Assembly: GCA_034638255.1 (NCBI GenBank)
Contig: JAWPGT010000009.1
Coordinates: 558,001 to 622,000, forward strand
From: Coprinus comatus
Lineage: Eukaryota > Basidiomycota > Agaricomycetes > Agaricales > Agaricaceae
Direction of reading: 5' to 3'
DNA: 64,000 nt
Below the pieces are notes generated by a model. It was not told where the DNA came from, searched no databases, and was given only the letters and a program-made list of their open reading frames with translations. The translations under genes were made by a program, and so were the position numbers. Below are positions 15,740 to 27,457 of this stretch, in pieces (position 1 is the stretch's first letter; every line of letters begins with the position of its first letter).

Positions 15740-17102
15740 ATGGCTCGTGTATTCGGTTATCTTCTTGCTCTTCTCGTAGTCTCTACTTCTGTGACTGCCG
15801 GTCGGTGTCTTTAGTATCTCTCAAATTATGATCACTTACATTGTCCCTATTAGTTCCCATTGAACCTCGCCAGCTGGGTGGTATAGGTTGTAATGTTGCT
15901 CGCCTCAGGACTGTGGCTGGCCTTCGACAAACCACTAAAGCTGTTCAAAAACTTTCTGGGTCCGCGTGCGTATTATTTTTATATCACACTCACTATTGAC
16001 TTCACGGATATACTCACATCATTAATCAGTGATGCCGCTACGGCAGATGCTGCTACAAGCGCTAGTGCAGGTCTCCAACAAGCCAGCGGTGGAATCAAGA
16101 CTATCGCAGGAGCCCTCTTGGCCGGACAAGACGCACCTGCTGAAGCAAGAGATGAGGTCGCCGCAGGTTTGACTACTGCTCAGGAAGCTTTGGCCGGTAT
16201 CACTGCGTGAGTATCAACTTAAGCCATAAAGTTGTGTTAATTGATTTTGAATTTGTTGAATAGGACTGATGATGCAACCACGGATATGCTTGCAAACGCT
16301 CAACAGAAACTTGAGAAGACTATTAGTGCTGGTCAAGATGTCGTGGCCAAATGCGGTGGCGGTGGCGCTGCTGCTGCTGACGACGCTGTCGCTGCCGCTG
16401 ACGACACTGCTGCTGCTGATGCCACTGCTGCTGATGCCACTGCTACTGATGCCACTGCTGATACTGCCACTGTCAATGGCAATGAGAGCACCAACGCGGT
16501 TGCTAGCAAATCAAATACCGCTGCTAGTACCAGGAAGAATGCTCGTGAGTGATATGCATGCCAAATATAAGAGTTCGTGGTCCTTATAACATGTTGGTTT
16601 TGCAGGTACATTGGGAAGACGTCAAATCGGTGGTATTGCTTGCAATATCGCTCGTTTCCAAACGGTGGGTAGACTCGCAGCTTCGTCAGCAGCTGTAAGG
16701 AAGGTTAAGAGTGCTGCTGCAGGGTGAATGACTTCCTGCTGTATAAAAATAAAGCCATATACTCATCGGCGTATGGTAGGGATACTGCGACAACTGGTGC
16801 TGCAACTGAAGCAGGAACTGCCTTGAACAGTGCTAAAGCTGGCATTGCCAAGATTGTTGCTTCGTTGGTTGCTGGGCAAAAAGCTCCAGCAGCTAGTCGT
16901 GATCAGGTGGAGGCAGGATTGAACGATGCTATGACATCACTTGCAAATGTTGAATCGTAAGTCTTTTTCTATAATTCTTTGCCTGTCAGTAAATGACTTC
17001 GTGTTTAGTACGGATGCTGCTGTTACGGATGCTGTTGCTTCCGCGATGGACAAGATTTCAAGCACTCTTGAAGCTGGAAACCGCGTTGTTAGTTCATGCT
17101 AA
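15740..17102 (+). CDS. Secreted HsbA-like (hydrophobic surface-binding) protein with two repeats
   Basis: Seven exons (15740-15800, 15854-15965, 16030-16206, 16264-16544, 16606-16723, 16780-16956, 17009-17102) give about 339 residues, phases closed. The signal peptide is MARVFGYLLALLVVSTSVTA. Two homologous Ala-rich helical units follow. Unit 1 starts RQLGGIGCNVARLRTVAGL and unit 2 RRQIGGIACNIARFQTVGRL; both contain a GIKTIAGALLAGQDAPAEAR-like segment (GIAKIVASLVAGQKAPAASR in unit 2). A low-complexity Ala/Asp/Thr linker (about 16370-16480) separates them, and the protein ends in Cys. The Cys at each unit start and after the last helix, with helical Ala/Val repeats, resemble HsbA/cell-wall galactomannoprotein domains that coat hydrophobic surfaces. 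Assignment to HsbA is by pattern, not alignment. Confidence 0.7.
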
Positions 17103-17504
17103 TTAATAAATGGACCAAGCATTCAACCGTACATCTACTAATGAACTATGTCGGCTGTATTACCTTTGTAGTATCTAGGGGAATAATTTTTTGTATACAA
17201 ATAAGGACAAACACCAGTAGTGCAAGCAACACTCTCATTAATTTCTCATTCAACATTCATGCTTACCTTGAGAAATGCTACACGTTTTCGCCCCCAGCCA
17301 AACCCCATAAGCTTATCTACTCGATATGGCCGGCCCTTGCAATCAAGGCTATATCACCCTGCTATACATCCTTACACCTGGAAAGCATGGTTCTTTTATC
17401 GACGGGATGGGACGCAAAGGTCTAAACTGACTGGTGCCATTCTTGGTGTGTAATCACTTTAGTTTGGGAACATCATTATAAAACTAGCATCTACAGCTTC
17501 TGCA

Positions 17505-17984
17505 ATGGTTACTACTTTATACATCCTCCACACTTCAATGGAGCTGCTAGAAAAATGCCTTGACGCGACCGATATTCTACAAGCCCTTGTCCTCCTCCAA
17601 CGACTTGACGTTGAATATTCGTCATATGACTTCAACAAACCTGCTGATGCGATGGCTTATATAACCATATTACTTAGGAGTTTCCCTACCCTCCCCAAGG
17701 AACACATCGAAGGAATGATAGAAGTCACCGGTCAGCTCGTCAATTCCAAGAAAGACTCTCACCTAGCACTGCAGCAATGTTTGGAGGAACTGCATCAAGT
17801 CCTTGAGGACAGTCGTCTCCAAGCCCAACCACCCCTAGAAACCGCGAAGCAAGCGTTGTATACTTTGTTTGGTGGTCTCAAAAAAGTGTATGAGACGGGC
17901 GACGAGAACGACAAACAAGTGGGTAGTTGGATCAAAATTCGTACATCGAGTAGCAAGGGTTCTTCGTATGATGTACTGGGATAG
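17505..17984 (+). CDS. Hypothetical helical protein, 159 residues
   Basis: A single open frame with ATG at 17505 runs 159 codons. The translation is mostly amphipathic helix with Leu/Gln/Glu-rich stretches (LQQCLEELHQVLEDSRLQAQ), no signal peptide and no cysteine pattern. I do not recognise a family. It could be a complete small gene or one exon of a larger or decayed gene: the upstream sequence ends with an acceptor-like tract around 17497. No neighbour gives a functional hint. Confidence 0.4.
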   Translation: MVTTLYILHTSMELLEKCLDATDILQALVLLQRLDVEYSSYDFNKPADAMAYITILLRSFPTLPKEHIEGMIEVTGQLVNSKKDSHLALQQCLEELHQVLEDSRLQAQPPLETAKQALYTLFGGLKKVYETGDENDKQVGSWIKIRTSSSKGSSYDVLG

Positions 17985-18127
17985 GTCTGTTTCAATCTCT
18001 CCTTTGAATCACCATTCTAACAAACTCCAATAAGCGCCGCAAATACAAATGCATTTAATATAAAAATAGATGCTGTGAGTCGAGATTACATGTTGCCCTT
18101 TACTCATTAATAACTTCTTCAAATCCA

Positions 18128-18826
18128 CTATTCAGGATCGTGCCATGGAATGCCTTGCGCTTCTCGGAAATCCTCCCACTCCATCCATTTATCCTTCATA
18201 AAATCGTAGGATGGCTTCCAATCTATGCATGTATGAGATGCTCCTTGTCTTTCCATTGTGAAGTTGCGCTTAGTGAAATCCCCTGGTTCCAATGTCACAT
18301 CCGCTGAACACAATATCCACTGTCGCAGATAATTGTAGCAATGGTGAATATGTCCTTTTCTCGAATGTCCAATATGAGTCCATCCTTTTGCTAAGGCATT
18401 TCTCATTCCTCTGAGGCAATGTAATTGATGGAACATTGCAACAGCAAACATACGTTTCTGCTCTCCTAAACGCACATGACCATCACCCACGCTAGCAGTC
18501 CACAGCCATTCATCTTCTGATTCAGTGTTCGTGATTGCATAATGTACGCTCTCTTCTACAACCAGTTTCACATATTGTTCTGGGACTGGTAGTCGTTTTG
18601 GGTGGTCTGCACCAACGAGTTCTAGTACGTCGGTTAGTATAATATTTTCACTACTCGGATATATTTACTCACTATAGCTTTCCAGTCCAGGTTTATTGAT
18701 TGTTCTCCGCAACTGAAGGTCCTGTAGTATTTTCAAATCTCCAGCCAGCTGAGAGAGCGATGCGGTCAAATACATCGATATTCCTCCCAGGGCGAGTGCG
18801 AGGACGAAGTTGACATGATTACGCAT
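18128..18826 (-). CDS. UstYa-family (DUF3328) membrane-anchored oxidase-like protein
   Basis: Two exons (18826-18673 and 18621-18128) give about 215 residues. The N-terminus has one hydrophobic helix after MRNHVNF, giving a type II membrane anchor. The lumenal part carries both family motifs: MFHQLHCLRGMRNAL and, about 35 residues later, HIHHCYNYLRQWILC, followed by the conserved CIDWKPSYDFM near the end. UstYa proteins are known from ascomycete ribosomal-peptide toxin clusters, where they oxidise or cyclise the precursor; many basidiomycete members have no known cluster. No precursor peptide or other tailoring enzyme lies beside it here, so a role in a RiPP pathway is only a possibility. Confidence 0.85.
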
Positions 18827-19362
18827 TTTTACAATACGCGTCCAAAACTCGGATTCTCCGGTATATATGGATATCCTTGAACTTCACAGCCTTGTGATAC
18901 AGTGATAGATTGGTACGGTCACGCTGTATCATAATTGACAACCGCTGTTAGTGCACTGGCCTACTACTGACTAAAGCTCCTGCCTCAACTTCATGAAACA
19001 CCGGAGTTGATTTGCATCCGGTGTTAGATTACACTGAGTATGGTCCTGCTTCCTATTTTCCATGTGTTATGAGGACCTACCGAACGTTTTACAGCAAAGT
19101 ATATGACAATGCATCACAACAAATAGACGGTTATGTTATAATAATGTTATGATAAACACCTAGGCCTACTAATACCAAAATAATGCAGTGTAAGTCAATG
19201 ATGCATACCAGTTGATCATCATAAACGCAGTCTTTTTTAGACGATTGATACTATGCAACGGACATAGTCACATCAAATATAGCCGTAACAACATTAATAG
19301 TCGCTCTTTAAGATACTTATGAATGGTGACTCTTGGGTCATTCCCTTTCCCCCTTACTCACA
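18827..19362. other. Intergenic, divergent promoters
   Basis: About 535 bases lie between the starts of two divergently transcribed genes. The sequence is AT-rich with no distinct motif that I can support. Confidence 0.35.
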
Positions 19363-20345
19363 ATGCTACGAATCTCCTCATTTGAAGACACAGAGACGTA
19401 TGCACTATTACCACAGGATTCAACGAAATGCCAGGAAGTCGAAGTCTCTGGCATGTGTTTCCGTTTTCTCGGTTCAACTATTTACTCTTTCTCATATACT
19501 CATTTCAGGACAGTCCAGGGAGCATGAATCTACATCAACCATACCTCTATGGATGGTTCTCTATTTTTTGTTGTTTATCGTGGCTGATGTGGTGATTTAT
19601 GTGCGCATACACAATTTTCTGCTGGACAATAGGCCCCTTAGTCCATCGGAAATGCCGATAAGAGACCCATACGTTGGTCTAGACGAGATGTACAATTCCG
19701 GAGATGTTAAGCCGTCGATGTATGAACCGATCATTAACGCCCCAATTCTTGCACAACAAATTAGCCGCATAGAACCAGATAAAGTCTTTCCCGTGGATAC
19801 TCACCAGTGGTTGAGTGATTATGGGACACTTTCCCCTCCTGATAGAAATCTCCACGTCTCCTTTGATGTGAGTACCATATCTCCGCAGAAACGGAACGAT
19901 AATGTTTACAGAAAACTTCGTATAGGTCCACACTATTGCACAATTCCACATCCTGGATTGGGGAATGGAAAAATGTGCAATAACAGTACGACTACCATCA
20001 CGCGATACCATCCTGCCCCACCCTTATAACATCAAAGATGAAAATGGTGTTATTCGTCTAGATATATGTGAACTTGATACCACAAGGCCTTTAAATGCTT
20101 TAGAACTCACATGGAGGAAGCGTCCGAGGTGTACCAAGAATATAGGTATCATTCACGCACAATTAGGCCAAGAAGTACAGTTGGAATCATTTCATTGTGA
20201 AACGGGAACATTCAAGGCATTTGAGGTTTCATGTGCGGGTGATATGCCCGAGTGCGAAGTTGATGTTTGGACGAATCATAATGATACTTGGGGTGGGTGT
20301 ATTTCAAACTCTCAGATGTGTAACGTTGCTGATACCGGATATTAG
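19363..20345 (+). CDS. Basidiomycete single-pass membrane protein with Cys-rich C-terminal domain, unknown function
   Basis: The probable start is ATG at 19363 (MLRISSFEDTETYALLP). An intron of uncertain borders lies within about 19440-19515; a second intron is 19868-19925. A hydrophobic helix (LWMVLYFLLFIVADVVIYV) follows an acidic cytoplasmic tail, then RPLSPSEMPIRDPYVGLDE and a lumenal domain containing AQFHILDWGMEKCAITVRLP, FHCETGTFKAFEVSC and CEVDVWTNHNDTWG. I recall this layout as a widespread family in mushroom-forming fungi, related by annotation to But2-C-terminal-like proteins, without a known function. The last few codons may be shifted: one extra base in the G-run at 20290-20293 would give a family-like ending and a stop at 20323 rather than 20345. 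Confidence 0.65.
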
Positions 20346-20661
20346 GTCTGTATTTAACGCAATATCAGACGGTGTTGTGAAGGGGGCCACATTAAATGCT
20401 AACTACATTAACATATTTATTTATAGTGGTACTCGTTAACTTAGTTGATTCGTAGTCACTGGTTGTATGATAATATTTTCGGTTCGTATAGTATACTCTA
20501 AACATTCATTAGTGCTTGTGTACTAGCTCAACTTCAAGAAGTTCATAGATATTGAGGAAAACTGAGTACTAAAGCAAACTCGATTGATTAATTGAAGGTT
20601 CAATATGCCATCACGTTTAATATTTGTACCGATTTGTACACAGGGTTTCATCCGTCTACAA

Positions 20662-22401
20662 CTATGCAAGTTCATTCATCACATCCTCTTCCATCTGATT
20701 TACTTTCAAGCTATCCGTTATCTTCATACTTTCCCTGCTATTGTTTATATATGCGCGGAAGAATGTCTTCGTACTCGTATCGGAGTCTGCGTTGGAAGAT
20801 TCCAAGTAGTAGACGTTCTGCACAAAAAATTAGCAGTGACATTACAAAGAAGCAAAAGTTAACGCTGACATGTCCAATTGTAAAACTGGCCTTTCCGGTT
20901 AAGGTGCTCGACAAATAAAAGTCAATCGGATTTCCATCGGTGACGATGTAAATTTTGAATCCGCTGGTAAGTGACGAAAAAGTCAAGTAATACTCAAACT
21001 CACATTCTAGTAAAGGCAGGAATGTCTGGTTTTCTTATTTCACTGCTATCGTCTTGAATTCGTTCTCACATGTACCGGGTGTTTGTCATTGTGATCTTGC
21101 TGGTAGAGAGGCGTCCTGCATTCAAACGTTCCTCGTCTTCAGGAAGGTATATGCTGGCGCCTGAGGACAATAATCCAAATTCACCCCAGCTAGCGTAGAT
21201 AGAAAAGGTAACGCTCATATACTCGATCTTTGGATGGCTGAGCAAGTATAAATATGCGTCTTGCACAGGGTTGGCATACTGATAGATTTCATCCGATCGA
21301 GCGTCTCGAAGAACATCCCATATACCGGTTGTATGTGCTCCAATCAGCTGTGGATTCTGGTTTGAAGTGGTAACCCATTCCTGATACGTGGTACGGTTGG
21401 TTGGGTCAGCCTTCAACGCAGAAGCAAGGTCCTCATCCCCGCCGACGACAGAGATTAGGCGCTGTTCGAGTGACTGGTACCCGTGGAACTGCTGCTCCTC
21501 GAAAGCAGTACTATCATATTCGCCACTAGTTGTGACCCCATGGAAAGTTGCCGCCACATTTCTAAAGAAATTCTGGTTGACCGTTGCGTCCTGGTTAGAA
21601 GCCCATGTACACTGGAATGCACAGGTCAGACATTTTAACCTAAGCTCTAGCAAACCTCCTTACCATTTGATATCTAGCTCCATAGCGTCCCGACAAGAAG
21701 ATATGGGTCCCGAACTGGGCGAAAAAGTTCTGATAAGCACCAAGCGCATCCGGTGTGAAAGGTTTAGGAAGTTCTTGTAACGCAGGGAGTAGGGTTGCTT
21801 CATTGATTGAATTGAGGTACCTATCCAACGCCGCACCGTAATCTTGCGTATGGAATTCAAAGAATCCAAACTGCATATTGGAGGGAAAGGCTTGTGTTAC
21901 AGGCAACAACGAAGGATCATCGACACTCAAAGCCAAGTAGTTAACAGAAGCGTCTTGATTGCTGCGGAATGTACGTTGCGCTTCAGAACCCGTTGAGAAG
22001 GCCTACAAATCCATCGTCGCTGTTTCCCCTGCGTCAAGGACCCTGACAATGTCTGGCACGATATACTGTTTTCCTGCTGATCCTGTCAGAAGATGGTTAG
22101 TTTCTTTTAATACTTATAGTAAGAGGAGTTTTGCTAACCAACGTTTTCCAAATGCGTTTTTCTTGTGTCCACAGAAATTGCTCTTTGATCTGTTGGAGTA
22201 GCATGGCTTACCTATCATCAAACAATTATCAGAATGCTTTCGAACGATGTGGATTATGGAAAAGATACAATGACAACCACTCACAGAGTCTAGGTTGATA
22301 GGAGCGGTGGTCGATAAATCGATTCCATAACCCAACAGAGCTGAAGCAGGAAGCATATCAACGGTATCGGACATTTTGCTAGATATTGAATGATCTGACA
22401 T
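20662..22401 (-). pseudogene. MACPF-domain protein, probably broken copy
   Basis: The exon layout parallels the intact MACPF gene at 23.3 kb: 22401-22285, 22211-22139, 22082-21664, then from 21611 down, ending near a stop at 20662-20664. Family features include the helical stretch ending FAQFGTHIFLSGRYGARY, a GEYDS turn, and a conserved SWGEFGLL segment. The reading frame has a TAG stop at 22003-22005 within the third exon. It also loses frame near 21060-21100, before the C-terminal beta-rich part, which resumes about 20960. Two separate lesions suggest a decayed copy, though sequence error is possible elsewhere in this window. MACPF proteins assemble into membrane pores or attack-complex-like rings. 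The target of this family in fungi is unknown. Confidence 0.65.
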
Positions 22402-23269
22402 TCTCTAACGACGGCTTAAATAGTTCCACAGTGTTCGTAAAAATCGTAAAATTGAGGTAGTGCTGGAGTTCCAGACAGCTCGTCAATATTGCACATTCTA
22501 CGTGTCTTCCTAGGTATGATCGTTACATGAAATTTTTGAGACAACACATGCCTATTTACAGCTAAGAACGTGTATCACAAGTGTTTTCACCACAACATTC
22601 GGCCTAGAAGCTGTCTCTCTCATCCGGCACGGTCACATGTACCTCAGTTTTGTGATCCCCGCCACGGTTCCATATTCAAAATAATCGTCGTGGTCACGAG
22701 CTCCTCTGCACTAACTTCTTCTTCATCAACATCAGGATTCTTATCATCGGGGGTTCCGGGTTGTATTAACAGGCGAAGTAACCGCCTTCGAAATATCCTT
22801 GGTATTCACGTAAAGGAAGGAAGAGAAAAAGAACAGAACCTCAGCTTACGCCATCTCGCAGCCTTGGTGATACTAACTTCATGTTTTTATGTCCATTCGA
22901 TTCGCTGACTTGAATTTCTAATAACCTAATCAGGAAGGATTCTCTTCTTGAGTTGGACTATAATAATTTGAGAATGATGTTCTTGTCCCAAGTCGGCAAG
23001 CGATGACCACGTAGAATTGCAGCTGCCATTGATGATTTTTGAACGACAGCTTGGAAGTTTACTCCGGCATGCAGTGTCGTCATCTGAACTTTTCGGCCCC
23101 AACTACCGACGTACAATGTACATTGTCAGACATGAGATGAAAAGATGAAATCAGAATGGGTTAGGATCCTGAATGTATAAAGAGGACAGATTTTCGTTAA
23201 AAATCTTAGGAAATATACAATTTTCCAAACTCACTCTCAAGTCACAACTAAAGCAACTCATTGAACTCA
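22402..23269. other. Intergenic between head-to-head MACPF genes
   Basis: About 870 bases are shared as the 5' region of two divergent MACPF genes. The frame at 22570-22908 (+) shows no recognisable domain. Just left of the right-hand gene (about 23175-23210) is a TATA-like AT-rich stretch before the start at 23270. Confidence 0.35.
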
Positions 23270-25068
23270 ATGGCTGAAACTGAACCTCGCTCTTCCCCTC
23301 TTGTTCCAGCTATGAACTTTGTGGGATTCTCCCTTGACTTGTGTAGCGTGACCCCTCTCGATGTTGGGAGTGTATGTACCATTTTTATTCCTGCTTATTC
23401 TTATATTGATCATTAATGCTTTTTGCAGGTCAGCGAATCAGTAAAGAGAGCTGTTCAGATTATTAATATCGACGAGCACGATACTCCAAGTGAAGTCGAA
23501 ATCGGTAAGGCGCCTTTTTTGTTAAATTGATATGTTTTAACTGACGATATTATGATTTAACTTTTTCTCACTAAAGACGGTGTCACTTACAGTGTTCCCC
23601 GTATGGTCAACATCAATTTCCAAAGCAAGAGCGAACAAGCATTTGAAAGCTGGTCCACTGGAGGAGATGTGACCAGAGCCTTCATAGCCAACAATGCACT
23701 CACATCCAAATTCGGTGCCATCGCTGGGTCTGCTTCTTCTGCATTTGCTTTCCAGAAGGCTTTCTCCGACAGACATCAATTCGGCTTTTTCAGTCAGAAT
23801 ACATCTGTATATTCTGCCAATTTGAAAGGCTACTTGTTTGCGCTTAATGAAGACGAACTTTCGACCCCTATCAAGAGATTGCCTAATCCGTTTGCGGAGA
23901 CCACGGATGTGCTGAGGGCCTACAGAAACTTCTTTGGTACTTTTGGAAGTCATGCTATAATCGATGCGCAATATGGATCTCGTTTTCAATTGGTATGCAC
24001 TCCATCCACCTTTCCTGGAATTTTAATGAACCCTTCGGTAGATTGTACATGCGTCTAATACCGATACTGAAGTCAACAATCGTTTCAACGCTAACATTCG
24101 CGCCAACTTTGGTGGTATCATGTCCAATGGCGAATACGATTCATCCGTAATGAACGAAGCACAGTACAGACGATACGAGAATTTCATGATGCGATCACTT
24201 TCTATTCGTGGTGGTGACAGACAACTCGCTCTCGATATTCAAGCTACACCAAATTCCTATCCACTCTTCACAAGTTGGCTTAATACAGGACGCACGAACC
24301 CCGATATTATGAATTTTGGCTGTATAGAACTTTGGAATTTGGTTCGAGAAGCTGCGAATAACGAGCTTGCAGTTTATGCGGATCCTTTGCAAGATGCATT
24401 TAATTATATTACTTCTCATCCAGAAGTTTATAGAACTGCGGTCACCTTGACTATTGAATCGGATTGGGGAGAGTTTGGATTACTTACACCTAGTGCTATG
24501 TGTCAACAAAATCCTGACAAACCTATTGAAAATCCGGATAATTTGGTGTTTAGGGAAACTAGGGTTAGGTGGGGTAAGGAGCACAGTCATGATTATAAGA
24601 GAGTTACAATTGAGTACGTCTCTTGTCTTTTATTTATTTTTATTGCCTCAGAATAACTAAATCGAGTTATAGGTTCTGGGTGATTAACGATGGATCGCCA
24701 ATTGACTTTACTATTTCACACGGATCTAATGGAAGTAGTAGTGGAAGTGGAACTGCCATAGTGACATTTGGTGGTGTACGTTAAACAACCCATTTATTAA
24801 CACTTAGAGTTGTGATCTGACGTTATTCATACGATTTATACAGAAAAGCTATGTTAACCAAGGGATCATCGATAATAATTGGAACACGAAATACTTCTTC
24901 CAGGCACCCGTAGATGGTACTCCAGTTTTCCGTCATACTCCGATGAGAAATGCTCCACCGGCTACTTGGGATCAAGTGTTGAATGAATATCTCAAGAGAC
25001 AGGCTGATGGGGAAATTCCAAATACTACGGATGTATGTGTTGAAGCTATTTTCGAACCGGGAGCCTAG
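23270..25068 (+). CDS. MACPF-domain protein (intact)
   Basis: Six exons (23270-23371, 23429-23504, 23577-23992, 24042-24613, 24673-24775, 24844-25068) give about 497 residues; every phase closes. There is no signal peptide (MAETEPRSSPLVP), as in many fungal MACPF proteins. The membrane-attack/perforin fold is suggested by the FFGTFGSHAIIDAQYGSRFQ segment (a Y-G-T-H-like signature), the GEYDSS turn after a strand-helix pair, the ESDWGEFGLL strand and a C-terminal beta-rich domain beginning FWVINDGSPIDF. A head-to-head paralogue with the same exon plan lies at 20.7-22.4 kb. Fungal MACPF proteins include two-component pore formers, but no aegerolysin-type partner is seen nearby, so whether it forms pores is unknown. 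Confidence 0.82.
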
Positions 25069-25596
25069 TAGGTCCTAAAGGTTGGACGTAACACATGAAT
25101 GGGGAGCGTCTCGTGTAAATTTATATGTTTATTGGACTTATTAGTAGTGGCATCAGTACCAAGGAAGTTTGTCAAATTGTGTTGTATTATGTTGATATGA
25201 TTTGATTGCTAGACTGTCAATATGTGGGTGCCTTACACACCTGTAAAGAAATACGATACACATGGTAACCGAAAGCAAAACTTCCACCTTTTGAACGACT
25301 GCCACACAGTCTATTTTTTTTTAACTCAATGACGTCAATAATCTATTTATGGGTCCGGATATATCCGTGGACCCCTTGCATGATTGAGCAATCTCTGGAG
25401 TATTGCAGTACCAGCTTCACCATAAACTATATAATACACATTAAATTGTTCATATACCTATGATACAAACCCAAACCCATCATCTCTCTTCACCGAAAAG
25501 AGATTCCCAAACCCATAATGTATGTCTGGATTATATATGCGAGAGAAAACTTGGAACGGGGGGCCCCAGTCCCTACTAATCCAAATTTAAAAAAAA
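25069..25596. other. Intergenic between convergent genes
   Basis: About 530 bases hold the 3' regions of the MACPF gene and the Atg14-like gene. No gene is seen. Confidence 0.4.
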
Positions 25597-27457
25597 TTAA
25601 TCAAGTCCAACATCTTCATCAACCAAATCCCATTCTTCATCTTCACCTTCAACTTCCTCGATTCTTTCTCTCATAAGTATCCTATTTCTTCCATAACCTG
25701 GTACCATTCCCATAAATCCTAGACCTCTGTTTCTTCCATTTGTGGATGAAGGTGAAGTTGATGTTGAAGTTAATGTTGATGTTGATGTGGTATTGGTAGT
25801 AGATGATTCATCGTTATTAAGTTGGTTGTTGTTATGTCTATTAACACCGGAACCTGGTGTAGAGATGGATTTGACATTTCGAGATCGAGAGGAAGGATTG
25901 ACGGATGTTGCTTGTAATAACTGAGAGAAATCTAAAGGAAATGAAGCTGGTGTAGGTGATGGAAGTAGTGGTGTTGATTCATGCGATTTCCTGAGAGAGA
26001 AAAAAAAAGAGAATTTAATCAATAATTCAATGCATATATTTTAAGAAAATAAAAAAAAAATAAAAGATCGTACCTTCCAAGTTCAGAACTACAACAAACA
26101 CTCCACAAATTACTTAACACATCCCCAACTTGAGAAAGTGGCACCTCCACATTCTGAGTCCAAGCTAAATATGAAACATTATATAAAAGCATAGCAAGAG
26201 CAGTTGTGAATGAAGAATGTGGTTGATCGGGTAATGTTGAAGCCATGTAAGATTCAGTTATTGCTGTGTTCAGTGGAATTTGATTATCATCTATGCTCAT
26301 TTCGTTCGTGGTTTGGAGTGTATTTGACTTTGTAATGATTTATTGGATTTATTAGTAGATGAGTTGGAAGTGGTAATAGGAGAAGCTCCTGTTATTAAGT
26401 GCGAGGGCTCTGAAGAAGGTAATGTTGATGTAGGGGGAGCTGAAGAAGATAGATGAAGAGGATGTTTCCTGTACCACCTAAATATTATATGTTTTCATAA
26501 ATATGCCAACGTAAATCATCCAAGAGAAGAGAGAACGTACTTGGCCCAACCACCATTCTCACCACCTCTAATAGCGCCAATCCAAGGTTGACCAACACCC
26601 AACTTCTTTCCACTCCAAGTGATCTCAAAAGGTAATTTAATACCGAGATAAAATGTCAACAAGGAAAGAAAATGGACTGTATGCGTTATTACTGCATTTA
26701 TATGATCCGGTGGATATCCTAGAAAGACGTCAGAAACAAAAGGAGATTTAAAAAAAGGTAATAACAGGTACTGACGTCGAATATCACCAGGAACAGGTAA
26801 AATCAAACCTCCAATTGTCCATTCTCCTTTAGTTCCTGCTTTACCACCAATAGGTGGTCTTCCACCTACCTCGACGACATTAAAGACTTCTACCAGCTCT
26901 TGTACCAATCCTGATCTTGCACGAGCAATTGTGTTTGAGAGTGTAGCTAATTCTTGTGCTTCGCGTGAGAGAATGGCGTTAGTGTGTGTGGGGGATGATG
27001 AAGAGGATGAAGATGGACGAGAGGATGATGTTAGCAGTTTGGCTGCGGATAAAGAACGTCTACGAGAAGCTAATTGTTCACGTAGAGTTCGTAGACGATC
27101 TCGTTCTGGGACGAGTATGAGCATTTGAGCAAGTAGAAAGAGCAAGTGAATCACTTCTATCGTTGTCCTTTCTCAATCTCACAAGTCCATCAGTCAAGTC
27201 TTGTACTCTTCGTTGACATTCTGCAGCTTTCGCTCTTGGTATCCTGATCATTGCAATGTGTTCTAGCGCCCGACTAGCTTTGATGATTTGTTCGTCACGT
27301 TCACCAACATAATGTTGTAATTGAACCCGAAAGTCTTTTGAGCTGCCATTCACTTCAGACAAAGGATGATTTTTGTAGGATAAATTACCTACTGTATTTT
27401 GAGGCAATTTTCACAAAAGAACTGACGATGAGGACGTTCGCATATCTTGCAGTCCAT
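25597..27457 (-). CDS. ATG14: Autophagy protein Atg14/Barkor-like
   Basis: The start ATG at 27457 gives MDCKICERPHRQFFCENC, the paired CxxC motifs found at the N-terminus of Atg14. Exons are 27457-27393, 27342-27155, 27105-26776, 26718-26541, 26477-26074 and 25990-25597. A coiled coil follows (LTDGLVRLRKDNDRKRDRLR onward), then the Atg14/UVRAG-type domain with GGLILP, HINAVITHTVHFLSLLTFYL and LPFEITW. Next come a Ser/Thr-rich linker, a helical block with LSQVGDVLSNLWSV, and an acidic C-terminus. Atg14 targets the PI3-kinase complex (Vps34-Vps15-Vps30) to the phagophore. In the fifth exon the frame needs either a short 38-nt intron (26291-26328) or one extra base. The sibling protein Vps38/UVRAG is less likely because of the N-terminal cysteines. 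Confidence 0.82.

Noticed and set aside
18128..18826. RiPP/mycotoxin biosynthetic cluster around the UstYa-like gene
   Set aside because: No precursor peptide with repeats, peptidase, methyltransferase or tyrosinase beside it; neighbours are unrelated.
19868..19965. Frameshift in the membrane protein at 19.4-20.3 kb
   Set aside because: A canonical 58-nt intron (19868-19925) joins the two frames and gives the expected family sequence, so no error is needed at this point.
20662..25068. Two-component pore-forming system
   Set aside because: No aegerolysin-like or other partner gene is visible in the spacer or flanks.
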